DNA from: Rhizobium sullae
GTDB taxonomy: Bacteria > Pseudomonadota > Alphaproteobacteria > Rhizobiales > Rhizobiaceae
NCBI RefSeq assembly: GCF_900169785.1
Contig: NZ_FWER01000023.1
Location: forward strand, 1 to 36,314
Direction: 5' to 3'
Length of the DNA: 36,314 nt
Part shown: piece after piece, positions 8,233-16,703 of the stretch
Numbering within the stretch: the stretch's first letter is position 1
How the letters are laid out: each line of letters begins with the position of its first letter
Translations under genes and position numbers: made by a program
The notes under the pieces: generated by a model
What the model was told of the DNA's origin: nothing
Seen by the model: only the letters and a program-made list of their open reading frames with translations
Database searches by the model: none

Positions 8233-8908
8233 CAACCCGGACAGCATCGAACGCTCCAACCGGAGGTCAAGCAAGAGGCCGTCAAAACGGGAAGTGAGCT
8301 CTAAATGAGACCTGCATGGGCCGATTTCAAGTGGCACGAATCTTCAGCGATTGCTATCGCGCGAGCCATACTCGTAATTCGAAATCGGAGCCGGACAGAA
8401 TGACATCACGCAGATCCATAGCCTAGCGGGTGATCGCGCGGGCGATTATTAAGGTTCTGCGGGCGCTCGGAATTAAACTAACGCCTAAAGTCGAGACGTT
8501 AGCCCACGATTAGCAAATGTGTATCAAGAGTGAGCGGGCGCGTCCGGGATTTCCTAAACAAGCGATAATCCCAGATAAGACGGCGGAGGGATGACTGAAT
8601 TCACAGGTTTGAATTGTTGCAGCATCGACTTTGCCAGACGAATGACGGACCGCTGTCTGACGTAGACCTGTCAGCGGAAATCGCGCCTGTCAAAGACCAC
8701 GCAAATGCAGCGGCGCGAAGCCCCGCTAGCGGCGAGGGCTCCTGCAAACCGTCATCGTAGACACAGGACGTAGCGAAGATAGCCGCGCTCAGATGCAGAT
8801 TATCACGGGTTTCATTCGACCCTCCGGGACACGGCTTGAGCCATCTCCCATTCCTTTAGAGTTTGCGCTTTATCAAGCGCCAAGCCAGGGCACTGCAGTT
8901 CTTCGCAT
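8233..8908. other. Gene-free stretch between the toxin-antitoxin pair and ohr
   Basis: Roughly 680 bp without a frame I would call a gene. Short open frames exist but have neither ribosome binding sites nor recognisable products. It may be decayed accessory DNA. I found no RNA gene, insertion-sequence end or long repeat. Confidence 0.4.
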
Positions 8909-9328
8909 TTACGCGGCGATCTGCAGATCCACATGGATGTTGCCACGCGTTGCCTTAGAGTATGGGCAAGTCTGGTGGGCTTCCTCGACAAGCCCTCGGG
9001 CGAGTTCCGGCTCGATACCCGGCAGGCTGATTTTCAAGCGGGCCTGCAGGAGATAGGCGCCATCCGTAGTGCCGAGATCGATCTCCGCATCGACGGCCGC
9101 GTTCTCGGGAAGCCGGAGCTTGCGTTTTCCGGCGGCAAGGCCCATAGCGCCGATAAAGCAGGCCGACCAGCCGGCTGCGAAGAGCTGCTCGGGATTAGTG
9201 CCGGCGTGGGTACTGCCCGGAGGCGAAAGCTTGATGTCCAGTTGACTATCATCGCTGCGCGAGAACCCGTCGCGCCCGCCGGTGGTATGAGTCCTGCCGG
9301 TGTAGAGAACCTTGTCGATCTTCGTCAT
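8909..9328 (-). CDS. ohr: Organic hydroperoxide resistance protein (Ohr/OsmC family)
   Basis: A 139-residue thiol peroxidase that reduces organic and lipid hydroperoxides, usually recycled by lipoylated dihydrolipoamide partners. The frame is open much further upstream, but ATG 9328 is preceded by AAGGA at about 8 nt and gives the usual family length of about 140. The product opens with 'KVLYTGRTHTTGGRDG', where the conserved arginine is R19. The catalytic pair is visible: C57 in 'AAGWSACFIGAMG' and C121 in 'HQTCPYSKATRGN'. The gene is downstream of, and co-oriented with, the OmpR-type two-component system, with a 160-bp gap containing a palindrome. No ohrR repressor gene is adjacent. Confidence 0.93.
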   Translation of the reverse strand: MTKIDKVLYTGRTHTTGGRDGFSRSDDSQLDIKLSPPGSTHAGTNPEQLFAAGWSACFIGAMGLAAGKRKLRLPENAAVDAEIDLGTTDGAYLLQARLKISLPGIEPELARGLVEEAHQTCPYSKATRGNIHVDLQIAA

Positions 9329-9454
9329 GGAGCATTCCTTTGTTTGTGTCGCTGTCTGCAACGTCTTCTGACAGGGAGTCGTTTGACGGATTGACGCGTC
9401 CGGCATGTTTCCGAAATCGGCGAAAGTGTAACAAAGCGCAGCAGCGGCCCGACC

Positions 9455-9474
9455 GACGTTTTTCCAAAAACGTC
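9455..9474. promoter_or_regulatory. Perfect inverted repeat between the histidine kinase gene and ohr
   Basis: GACGTTTTT (9455-9463) and AAAAACGTC (9466-9474) are perfect 9-bp arms around CC. It lies 15 bp past the kinase stop and about 127 bp before the ohr start. There is no U-tract after the hairpin on the minus strand, so an operator or mRNA processing hairpin is as likely as a terminator. It does not resemble the OhrR consensus I know. Confidence 0.5.
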
Positions 9475-9488
9475 CGAAATTCCTGGAG

Positions 9489-10808
9489 TTAGCCGATGCT
9501 GACCTCGGCCGCCAGTCCGCCTCCGGCGCGATTGTAGAGCCTGACCGAGCCGCCGATCGTCGCGGCAAGCTGCTGGGCGATGGCAAGGCCCAGACCAGTT
9601 CCGCCGGTCTCGCGGTTGCGGGATTGCTCAAGGCGGAAAAAAGGCTGCATCGCAGCTTCGAGCATCTCTTCCGGAATGCCGGGTCCGCGATCCAGCACCG
9701 TGATGATGATATTGCGCTCGCCTTTTCGCTCCACGCTGATTTCGGCGGCACCGGCGAATTTCAGCGCATTGTCTATGAAGTTCGACAGGATGCGGCGTAA
9801 CGCATGGGGCTTCGTCGTGGCCGTGCCTTGGACGGGGCCGGTGACGGTCACGGACTTTCCGGTATCCTGATAATCGTACGCAATGCTGTCGATGAACGAC
9901 GCAAGCTCAATACGGGAGGTCTTCTCACCATTGCCATGCGAACTGCGCGCATAGGCTATGCCGTCCTCCACGAGCCGTTCTATCTCGCCAAGATCATGGA
10001 GGAGCTTATCCTTTTCGGGCGAGTCGTCCGCCATGTCGGCGCGCAGCCGCATGCGAGTGATCGGTGTCTGCAGATCGTGGGAGATCGCCGCGAGGATCTG
10101 TACCCGCTCTTCGAGGTAATGGGCAATGCGGTCGCGCATGGCATTGAACGCCCGCGCGGCATGGGCGACTTCGCGCGGCCCCGTTTCACTGAGCGGCGAG
10201 GCTTTCTTGTTCGGGTCGAGGGCATCAGCAGCGGCAGCGAGGTCGCCCAGCGGCCGGATCGCCTGGCGAACCGCAAGCCAGGTGCAGAGCACCAGAAGCG
10301 CCATCTGGACGGCGAGCACATAGGGCAGCCATTCGGCGATCGGCAGGACGCCGGTCGGCGTGACGTCGATGGTGAGTGGCGAGCCGTCGGAAAGCGTTAG
10401 ATGGCCCTGCAGCCTTTTGGCGTCGCCGGGAATGGATTCGATGCGCAGCGGAAGCCGGTGCCCGACTGCCTCCTCGATCCTGCCGGCGATCTCGGTTGCC
10501 CGCCCGGACATGTCCGGCACTCCGGGAAGGCCCGGCCCGAGCACGACACGGTAATTGCCGCGGCTCAGGCGATCCAGCCAGTCAGCCCTTTCATTTGCCG
10601 GCAGACGGTCGAGGATCGCGATCGAGGTCGCAATGTCACTTTCGAGCGTACCGAGCATGACGGCCTTCGCCGACATGTAACGCTCGAGGAAGAGCACGCT
10701 AAAGGAAAGGCCGTAGGCGATCGTAAGACCGGTAAACAGGATGAGAAAAAGCCGGGCGCGGAGCGTGCTTGGCCACCCGCCGGGACGAGACATGCCGTCC
10801 GCCTTCAT
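9489..10808 (-). CDS. Sensor histidine kinase (EnvZ/RstB-like)
   Basis: A 439-residue inner-membrane kinase. TM1 spans about residues 19-41 and TM2 about 161-180, enclosing a periplasmic sensor of roughly 120 residues. HAMP follows at about 180-235 ('RQAIRPLGDLAAAADAL'). The HisKA box 'AISHDLQTPITRM' has its phospho-acceptor at H244. The ATPase domain shows the N box 'NFIDNALKFA', the G1 box 'DRGPGIPEE' and the G2 box 'GGTGLGLAIAQQL'. It should phosphorylate the OmpR-type regulator encoded just upstream, with which it shares an ATGA start-stop overlap. The stimulus is unknown. Neighbouring Ohr, DipZ-like protein and exported hydrolases suggest an envelope redox or toxic-compound signal. Confidence 0.92.
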   Translation of the reverse strand: MKADGMSRPGGWPSTLRARLFLILFTGLTIAYGLSFSVLFLERYMSAKAVMLGTLESDIATSIAILDRLPANERADWLDRLSRGNYRVVLGPGLPGVPDMSGRATEIAGRIEEAVGHRLPLRIESIPGDAKRLQGHLTLSDGSPLTIDVTPTGVLPIAEWLPYVLAVQMALLVLCTWLAVRQAIRPLGDLAAAADALDPNKKASPLSETGPREVAHAARAFNAMRDRIAHYLEERVQILAAISHDLQTPITRMRLRADMADDSPEKDKLLHDLGEIERLVEDGIAYARSSHGNGEKTSRIELASFIDSIAYDYQDTGKSVTVTGPVQGTATTKPHALRRILSNFIDNALKFAGAAEISVERKGERNIIITVLDRGPGIPEEMLEAAMQPFFRLEQSRNRETGGTGLGLAIAQQLAATIGGSVRLYNRAGGGLAAEVSIG

Positions 10809-11545
10809 AGCTTGGGCTCCGCGATCTCGATCGGAACCGCAAAGACATACCCTTCGCTGCGCACCGTCTTGATATAGACCGGCTCACGCGCGGCGTCGCC
10901 GAGCCGCTGGCGCAGGCGGCTCACCAGGAGGTCGATCGAGCGGTCAAACAGGTCGGCATCACGGCCCTGGGTGAGGTTCAGGAGTTGGTCCCGGCTGAGG
11001 ACGCGCTGCGGGTGGTCGATAAAGACGCGCAGCAGCCGGTATTCGGCGCCGCTCAGCGCAATCTCCGTTCCCTCCCTGTCAAGGAGATGCCGGCCGACCG
11101 TGTCGAGCCGCCATTCGCCGAACGCCAGTAATTGGCCTGCCTCGCTGATCTGCAGGTTCGGCGGCAGCATGCGGGTGCGCCGCAGCACCGCCTTGATGCG
11201 GGCCAGAAGTTCGCGTGCGGCAAACGGCTTAGGCAAATAGTCGTCGGCGCCCATTTCAAGCCCGATGATCCGGTCCATTTCGTCGCTGCGGGCCGTCAGC
11301 ATCAGGATCGGCGTCGCCTTGTGCTTGCCGACCCGCAACTCCCTGCACAATACGAGCCCGTCATCGCCCGGCATCATCACGTCCAGCACAATCAGGTCGA
11401 CCGCATTGGCATCGAGGAAACTGCGCATCTGGCGACCGTCCGCGGCGGCCGTCGCGCGAAGGCCGTTCTTCTTAAGATAGCTCGACACCAGTTCACGGAT
11501 CTCGCGGTCGTCATCGACGATCAGGATATGGTCGACATGCTCCAT
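10805..11545 (-). CDS. OmpR-family response regulator
   Basis: A 246-residue regulator. The receiver domain (about 5-120) has the acidic pocket 'LIVDDDREI', phospho-acceptor D55 in 'LIVLDVMMPG', the threonine in 'ILMLTARSDE' and the lysine in 'DYLPKPF'. The C-terminal winged helix (about 140-235) shows 'LSGAEYRLLRVFIDHPQRVL' and 'RSIDLLVSRLRQRLGD'. The start has a GAGGG-type ribosome binding site. The gene overlaps its kinase gene by 4 bp and lies 117 bp downstream of the exported alpha/beta hydrolase gene. Direct GATACA repeats in the divergent promoter region near 12.8 kb are candidate targets. Confidence 0.93.
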   Translation of the reverse strand: MEHVDHILIVDDDREIRELVSSYLKKNGLRATAAADGRQMRSFLDANAVDLIVLDVMMPGDDGLVLCRELRVGKHKATPILMLTARSDEMDRIIGLEMGADDYLPKPFAARELLARIKAVLRRTRMLPPNLQISEAGQLLAFGEWRLDTVGRHLLDREGTEIALSGAEYRLLRVFIDHPQRVLSRDQLLNLTQGRDADLFDRSIDLLVSRLRQRLGDAAREPVYIKTVRSEGYVFAVPIEIAEPKL

Positions 11546-11662
11546 CTTCGGACCCTCAAATCCTTTATCAGCTCCGGGCGAGATCGTAGCCCACTGCTTT
11601 TCTTAAACGCTGATCGGGCTGCCGCGAAGTGTGGAAATGCTCTGACGGCAACCAAGCGGGCT

Positions 11663-12715
11663 TCAGAAGCGATCGACATCCAGGATGGCCTGCGCGAAAG
11701 CCTGCGGCGCCTCCTGCGGCAGGTTGTGACCGATGCCGCCGGTAATGGTACGATGTTCATACTTGCCGGAGAACTTCTTCGCGTAAGCGGCCGGTTCGGG
11801 ATGCGGCGCTCCATTGGCATCGCTTTCCAGGGTGATCGTCGGCACGGTGATGACCGGAAAGGCGGCGAGCTTCTTTTCCAGTTCGTCATATTTGGCCTCA
11901 CCCTCGGCAAGTCCCAACCTCCAGCGATAATTGTGGATCGTGATCGCAACATGGTCCGGATTTTCGAAGGCCTGAGCCGAGCGGTCGAACGTCGCGTCGT
12001 CGAAACGCCACTGCGGCGAGGCGAGCTTCCAGATCAGTTTTGCAAAGTCATGCCTGTTGGCCTCGTAGCCGGCGCGGCCGCGTTCAGTGGCGAAATAGAA
12101 CTGATACCACCAGGAAAGTTCGGCCTGCGGGGACAACGGCTTTTTGTTCGCTTCCTGGCTGCCGATCAGATAACCGCTGACGGAGACCATTGCCTTGCAG
12201 CGTTCCGGCCAGAGGGCCGCCATGATATTTGCCGTGCGGGCGCCCCAGTCGTAGCCGGCGATGACGGCGCGTTCGATCTTGAGCGCATCCATGAAGGCGA
12301 TCATGTCGGCGGCGATTGCAGCCTGCTGGCCGTTGCGCGGCGTATCCTTGGAGAGGAACTGTGTGCTTCCGTAACCGCGCAGGTATGGCATAAGTACGCG
12401 ATAGCCGGCCGATGCCAGTAGTGGCGCAACATCCACGAAACTAAAGATGTCATAAGGCCAGCCATGCAGCAGCAGGGCGACAGGGCCATCTGCCGGGCCA
12501 GCCTCGGCATAGCCGATATCAAGCATTCCGGTCCTGACCTGCTTCAATGTCTCGAAAGAGATATGCGTGCCGGCCTTGACGGCAGGCAGTACCGCCACGG
12601 GAACCTGGGGCGACTGAGCGCCAGCGGTCCTGCTGAGGCCAAATTCGACCGCTGCCACCGTCAGGGCGGCCATGCCAAAGAAACGACGGCGATGGTGATT
12701 GATCTCACTGGACAT
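11663..12715 (-). CDS. Tat-exported alpha/beta hydrolase, epoxide-hydrolase-like
   Basis: A 350-residue protein. ATG 12715 is selected over the upstream frame start because GGAG lies about 7 nt before it and it exposes a clean Tat signal: 'HHRRRFFGMAALTVAAVEFG', cleavage likely near 'AGAQ'. The mature part is an alpha/beta hydrolase with the oxyanion-hole motif 'LLLHGWPYDIFSF'. The nucleophile elbow 'AGYDWGARTANIM' has Asp rather than Ser, as in epoxide hydrolases and haloalkane dehalogenases. A late 'GGIGHNLPQEAP' holds the catalytic histidine. It therefore probably hydrolyses an epoxide or similar substrate in the periplasm. It is the first gene of the minus-strand run that includes the OmpR-type system. 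Confidence 0.85.
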   Translation of the reverse strand: MSSEINHHRRRFFGMAALTVAAVEFGLSRTAGAQSPQVPVAVLPAVKAGTHISFETLKQVRTGMLDIGYAEAGPADGPVALLLHGWPYDIFSFVDVAPLLASAGYRVLMPYLRGYGSTQFLSKDTPRNGQQAAIAADMIAFMDALKIERAVIAGYDWGARTANIMAALWPERCKAMVSVSGYLIGSQEANKKPLSPQAELSWWYQFYFATERGRAGYEANRHDFAKLIWKLASPQWRFDDATFDRSAQAFENPDHVAITIHNYRWRLGLAEGEAKYDELEKKLAAFPVITVPTITLESDANGAPHPEPAAYAKKFSGKYEHRTITGGIGHNLPQEAPQAFAQAILDVDRF

Positions 12716-13042
12716 TGGCTTTCTCCGATTTGAGTTTGATGGCGGCAGAAAACGGCCGGCATGTATCCCCGATGTTTCGCGCATCGCGTCCTATTGCATG
12801 CGGATGTAGCATCAAGCCCTCCGGATACATTCCGATACAATTCACCTGCAGCCGGCACACCAGGACGGCAAGCTCCGCCGGCAATTTGTGTCGCACTGTA
12901 GCACCGGGCCGATTTCTACACTTCGGTACAATTCCCCTTAAACCGGACACATCCTGGATACGTCGCACCCGCCAGATTGGCCCCGTTGCTGGTCGAGCCG
13001 CATCGCCGTCCAGAGCCCGACATTTCGGTTTCAAAGGAAACG
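12716..13042. promoter_or_regulatory. Divergent promoter region with GATACA-type direct repeats
   Basis: This gap separates the Tat hydrolase gene (minus) from the DipZ-like gene (plus). GATACA occurs at 12824-12829 and again at 12834-12839, a 10-bp period typical of OmpR-family binding sites. The second copy extends as CGATACAATTC. A related CGGTACAATTC starts at 12924, and GGATACG is at 12956. The regulator encoded at 10805-11545 is the obvious candidate ligand. Binding is inferred, not shown. Confidence 0.5.
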
Positions 13043-14821
13043 ATGATGACGCTTCTTATCATTGCCTATCTCGGGGGAGCGCTGACCATTCTCAGCCCGT
13101 GCATCCTCCCTGTCCTTCCATTCGTCTTCGCCCGCGCTGGGCAACCTTTCGTCCGCAGCACGGTGCCGATGCTGATCGGCATGGCCGCCACCTTCTCGCT
13201 TGTTGCGACACTTGCCGCGGTCGGCGGCAGTTGGGCAATCCACGCCAATGAATACGGCCGCCTCGCCGCAATCGTGGTGCTTGCCATCTTTGGCGTCAGC
13301 CTTCTTTCGCCGCATGTGGCGAGCATCGTCACCCAGCCGGTGGTCGACTTCGGCAACAGGCTGCTGAACGCCTCGGGTAAGTCGGGTTCCGCACGGACTG
13401 CGGCAAGCTCGCTCGTGCTCGGTGTTGCGACCGGCCTGCTTTGGGCGCCTTGTGCAGGGCCGATCCTCGGCATCGTGCTCACGGGCGCTGCGCTGCAGGG
13501 CGCCAATCTTGAGACGACGTTCCTGCTGCTCGCCTATGCTGCTGGCGCGGCGACCTCGCTTGCAATCGCCCTTACTGCCGGCGGAAAGATCTTTGCCGGC
13601 ATGAAACGGTCGCTCGGCGTCGGCGAGCGGATCCGCCAGGTTCTGGGCGCGGCCGTGCTGGCCGGCGTCGCCGCCATTGCGCTCGGCTTGGATACCGGCC
13701 TGCTGGCTCAGCTTTCCTATGCCAGCACCACCTCCTTCGAACAGGCCGTGCTCGACCGCCTGCATGCAAAGTCCACCGCCGATGCGCCATCCAAGGCCGC
13801 CAGCAATGACCGGACGATCGCAGCCGCCGATACGAAGCGGCCGTTCCGGAGCGACCTGCCCATCGAGGGCCCAGCGCCTTCCCTGGACGGCGCCGTCGAA
13901 TGGCTGAACTCGCCGCCGCTTACGACAGAACAATTGCGCGGCAAGATCGTGCTTGTCGATTTTTGGACCTACTCCTGCATCAACTGCATCCGCACCACGC
14001 CATTTGTCCGTGCCTGGGCCGAGAAATATAAGGAGCAGGGCCTGGTGGTGATCGGCGTGCATGCCCCGGAATTTGCTTTTGAGAAGAAGATCGACAACGT
14101 CAGAAAGGCGGTCGACGACTTCAAGATCGCCTATCCCGTCGCGATAGACAACGACTACCGCATCTGGCGTGCCTTCGAAAACAGCTACTGGCCGGCCCAT
14201 TACCTGATCGATGCCAAGGGCCAGATCCGCTACCACCACTTCGGCGAAGGCAACTACCGCCAGACCGAGCAGGCCATCCAGGATTTGCTGCGCGAAGCTG
14301 GAAGCGAGATGGCGGCCAGCGCACCGGTCAGCCCCAACGCGAAGGGCGCAGAAGCAAGCCCCGACCTTCGCAATGCCCGCTCCGGCGAGACCTATCTCGG
14401 CTACAAGCGCGCCACCAACTTTGCCTCCCCCGAAAACCTGCAAGCCGACGCCGCCCGCGACTACTCGGTCGCAGAGCCGAGCCTCAACGAATGGGGCCTC
14501 TCCGGCAGTTGGACCGTCGGTGCGGAACAGGCAACCCTCAACCAGCCGGACGGCCGCATCGCCTACCGGTTCAGCGCCCGCGACCTCCATCTCGTCCTCG
14601 GTCCGGGTCCGTCCGGCAAGCCGGTCCGCTTCCAGGTGACAATTGACGGCAAGGCTCCGGGAGCCGACCGCGGAGCCGATATCGATGCCAACGGCGACGG
14701 CACAGTGACTGCGACCAGACTCTACCAGCTCGTCCGCCAGTCCGGCGACGTGGAGGCGCGGAACTTCGAGATCCGTTTCCTCGATTCCGGGGTCGAAGCC
14801 TACGCTTTCACCTTCGGCTGA
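13043..14821 (+). CDS. DipZ-like fusion: CcdA membrane domain, thioredoxin domain and C-terminal carbohydrate-binding-like domain
   Basis: A 592-residue inner-membrane thiol-disulfide protein. ATG 13043 follows AAAGGA, and the open frame upstream is ignored. Residues 1-215 form the CcdA/DsbD-beta-like domain, with its redox cysteines C20 ('ILSPCILPVLP') and C137 ('LLWAPCAGPILG'). Residues about 265-435 form a TlpA/thioredoxin domain with the CxxC at C312 and C315 ('DFWTYSCINCIRTTPF'). Residues about 450-592 match the extra C-terminal domain typical of DipZ ('SGETYLGYKRATNF' and a late beta-rich part). It would pass electrons from cytoplasmic thioredoxin to periplasmic thiols. It is followed 45 bp later by a secreted alpha/beta hydrolase, probably one operon. 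Confidence 0.9.
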   Translation: MMTLLIIAYLGGALTILSPCILPVLPFVFARAGQPFVRSTVPMLIGMAATFSLVATLAAVGGSWAIHANEYGRLAAIVVLAIFGVSLLSPHVASIVTQPVVDFGNRLLNASGKSGSARTAASSLVLGVATGLLWAPCAGPILGIVLTGAALQGANLETTFLLLAYAAGAATSLAIALTAGGKIFAGMKRSLGVGERIRQVLGAAVLAGVAAIALGLDTGLLAQLSYASTTSFEQAVLDRLHAKSTADAPSKAASNDRTIAAADTKRPFRSDLPIEGPAPSLDGAVEWLNSPPLTTEQLRGKIVLVDFWTYSCINCIRTTPFVRAWAEKYKEQGLVVIGVHAPEFAFEKKIDNVRKAVDDFKIAYPVAIDNDYRIWRAFENSYWPAHYLIDAKGQIRYHHFGEGNYRQTEQAIQDLLREAGSEMAASAPVSPNAKGAEASPDLRNARSGETYLGYKRATNFASPENLQADAARDYSVAEPSLNEWGLSGSWTVGAEQATLNQPDGRIAYRFSARDLHLVLGPGPSGKPVRFQVTIDGKAPGADRGADIDANGDGTVTATRLYQLVRQSGDVEARNFEIRFLDSGVEAYAFTFG

Positions 14822-14866
14822 CCATCCCATCCCTCATCCCTAACCTCAAACAACAGGAATAATCCC

Positions 14867-15625
14867 ATGAATCGCCTCTATCTTTCCACTCTCGCCATCG
14901 CATTCGTCTCCAGCGTGATCCCATTCGCAGCCCAGGCCGCGGACGTGAAGAACATCGTCATCGTCCGCGGCGCATTGGCGGACGGCTCCAGTTGGCGCAA
15001 GGCGACCGAAATCCTCGAACGGCGCGGCTTCCATGTTACCATTGTCCAGGAACCGATCACCTCGCTCGCCGACGATATCGCCGCGACCAAACGGGTCCTC
15101 GACCTCCAGGACGGCCCGGCCCTGCTCGTCGGCCACAGCTATGGCGGCATGGTGATCACCGAAGCCGGCCATAACCCGAACGTCGCCGGTCTCGTCTATG
15201 TCGCCGCGTTCCAGCCGGACAAGGGCGAAAGCCTGCTCAGCCTCGCAAGCTCCAAGCCGGCCGGCGGCATGAACATCCGCGAGACGACGGACGGAAAGTA
15301 TCTCTATCTTGATCCCGCCGCCTTCGCGAACGACTTTGCCGCCGACCTTCCGAAAGACGAAGCCGCGTTCCTGGCGAGATCACAGGTCTTCGCCTCCAAG
15401 GAAGCCTTCTCGGCCAAAGCCGGTGATCCCGCCTGGAAGACGAAGAAAAGCTGGTCGGTGGTCGCCACCGAGGACCGCGCCATCAATCCGGACCTCGAGC
15501 GTCAGATGGCGGAACGCGCTGGCAGCGAGGTGACCGAGATCAAGGCCAGCCATGCGGTCTTCGCCTCGCAGCCGGAAAAGGTTGCCGACGTCATCGAAAA
15601 AGCGGCGAATGAGGCTGGCAACTAA
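14867..15625 (+). CDS. Secreted alpha/beta hydrolase, salicylate-esterase-like
   Basis: A 252-residue protein with a Sec signal peptide ('LYLSTLAIAFVSSVIPFAAQ', cleavage after AQA). The mature part begins 'DVKNIVIVRGALADGSSW', where the first oxyanion motif has the R-G-A-x-x-D-G form of the plant-type esterase/Abhydrolase_6 group. The nucleophile serine is in 'LLVGHSYGGMVI'. The catalytic histidine lies in 'IKASHAVFASQPEKV', the usual place for this group. The substrate is unknown; small esters or chlorinated aromatics are handled by relatives. AACAGGAAT precedes the start. It follows the DipZ-like gene closely and is likely co-transcribed with it. Confidence 0.85.
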   Translation: MNRLYLSTLAIAFVSSVIPFAAQAADVKNIVIVRGALADGSSWRKATEILERRGFHVTIVQEPITSLADDIAATKRVLDLQDGPALLVGHSYGGMVITEAGHNPNVAGLVYVAAFQPDKGESLLSLASSKPAGGMNIRETTDGKYLYLDPAAFANDFAADLPKDEAAFLARSQVFASKEAFSAKAGDPAWKTKKSWSVVATEDRAINPDLERQMAERAGSEVTEIKASHAVFASQPEKVADVIEKAANEAGN

Positions 15626-15776
15626 CTGGCAGGCGGTCTCGTGCACGAAGCCTGCACGGGCCGCCGCCCCCTCTCGAGTGCCCCGACCAGTCAGCCACGA
15701 AATCCGGCTCTTGTGCCCAGTTGAGGTGTCACCGGCGCATGCTGGATTGAGATTATTCCATCTCCCAAATTGAAAA

Positions 15777-15795
15777 TGCCCGCACAAGGCGGGCA
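15777..15795 (-). terminator. Hairpin terminator after the second toxin-antitoxin pair
   Basis: TGCCCGC (15777-15783) and GCGGGCA (15789-15795) form a 7-bp stem with a 5-nt loop, followed on the minus strand by TTTTC. It sits 23 bp past the antitoxin stop, between convergent transcription units. Confidence 0.7.
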
Positions 15796-15817
15796 AATCC
15801 TTCCGTGCAGCAAGCTG

Positions 15818-16120
15818 CTATCGCAGCACTTCCAGTCCTTTTCGTTCGACGAGATCAAGTATCTTGATGGCCGTGCTGCTGGGCTTCTTCGTTCCCTGTT
15901 CCCACGCGGCAACGGTGATCTTCTTGACGTTGATGAACTGGGCAAACACAGCCTGGCTGACCTTGTTTGCGTTTCGGATCTTCTTGATCTCCTCGGGCGT
16001 GTAGTCACGAAGAGGAGGGAGGCAAAGAGCGTCGAACTCCCTCATCGTCACATCGTCCACAAAGCCGGCTTCGTGCAGTCGCGCAGCAGACTTATGAACG
16101 TTCTTAAGGATCCTGCTCAT
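15818..16120 (-). CDS. XRE-family antitoxin of a RelE-like toxin
   Basis: A 100-residue protein. ATG 16120 is used, 17 bp before the end of the toxin gene. The C-terminal half holds a Cro/CI-type helix-turn-helix: 'EIKKIRNANKVSQAVFAQFI' and then 'NVKKITVAAWEQGTKKPSST'. The 'LRDYTPEEIKKIR' lead-in is typical of HigA/NadS-type antitoxins. It should neutralise the upstream toxin and autorepress. It lies in the same toxin-first order as the pair at 7.4 kb, but the two proteins differ in size and layout and are not recent duplicates. Confidence 0.8.
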   Translation of the reverse strand: MSRILKNVHKSAARLHEAGFVDDVTMREFDALCLPPLRDYTPEEIKKIRNANKVSQAVFAQFINVKKITVAAWEQGTKKPSSTAIKILDLVERKGLEVLR

Positions 16121-16493
16121 CGCACTGAATCTCCAGTATCTGTTTCTTTTCAATCATTTCCGCGAGCTTTTTGTCGTCTGCAAGCATGTAGACATCACAT
16201 AGCTTTCGAAGGGCTTCCTTCTCCTTCTTGGTGATATTTTCAGCCTCGTTCTTTGCGAAGCCGTGTACGAAAATGAGCCTGTCTGCTTGACGATGGCCGA
16301 CGATAGTCCGATAGCTTCCACGCTTGCCGCGCCCCGGAGCTGCCACTCGCTTCTTGAGAAGAAAGCCGCCCAATCTGGCATCGACCAATCCAGCTTCGAT
16401 CTCCTTGGCGGCCGCACACAGCATGGCGTCTGTCACGTCGTACTCATCGGCCCAGTCATCGAACTCCAAATCCTTAAAAACTCTCACTGACAA
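16104..16493 (-). CDS. RelE-like toxin (DUF1044/HigB2 type)
   Basis: A 129-residue protein with the markers of the RelE-like DUF1044 group. These are 'EIEAGLVDARLGGFLLKKRV' near residue 32, then 'GRGKRGSYRTIVGHRQADRL' near 54, and 'IFVHGFAKNEAENITKKEKE' after it. The aromatic and basic residues of these blocks are typical of mRNA-cleaving RelE relatives. The proposed start is TTG at 16493 with GGAG about 11 nt before it; a GTG two codons further in is an alternative. The gene overlaps its antitoxin gene by 17 bp. Confidence 0.78.
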   Translation of the reverse strand: MSVRVFKDLEFDDWADEYDVTDAMLCAAAKEIEAGLVDARLGGFLLKKRVAAPGRGKRGSYRTIVGHRQADRLIFVHGFAKNEAENITKKEKEALRKLCDVYMLADDKKLAEMIEKKQILEIQCDEQDP

Positions 16494-16703
16494 TTTATAT
16501 ATTACTCCGTGATACAGATATCAAGTGAGATTTTCGGAAATCCCGAACCCGGGACGGCATCGCAGACGCAGCCGCTGGTTGATATTTGTCGGCAAACATA
16601 AATACTCCTTGAGCATTTTCAATCCCACGCAGTCTCTCACTTTCTGGATGCACCCTTTCCATTTTCGTCGTACCGTTGCGCAGGGACTTGGGGGCAAAAT
16701 CCA

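Noticed and set aside
11132..12421. 429-codon open frame on the plus strand
   Set aside because: It runs antisense across the response regulator and Tat hydrolase genes, both clearly coding on the minus strand.
13031..14830. 599-codon open frame on the minus strand
   Set aside because: It lies entirely opposite the DipZ-like gene, whose CcdA and thioredoxin motifs are unmistakable. High GC creates long antisense frames, and the product resembles no family.
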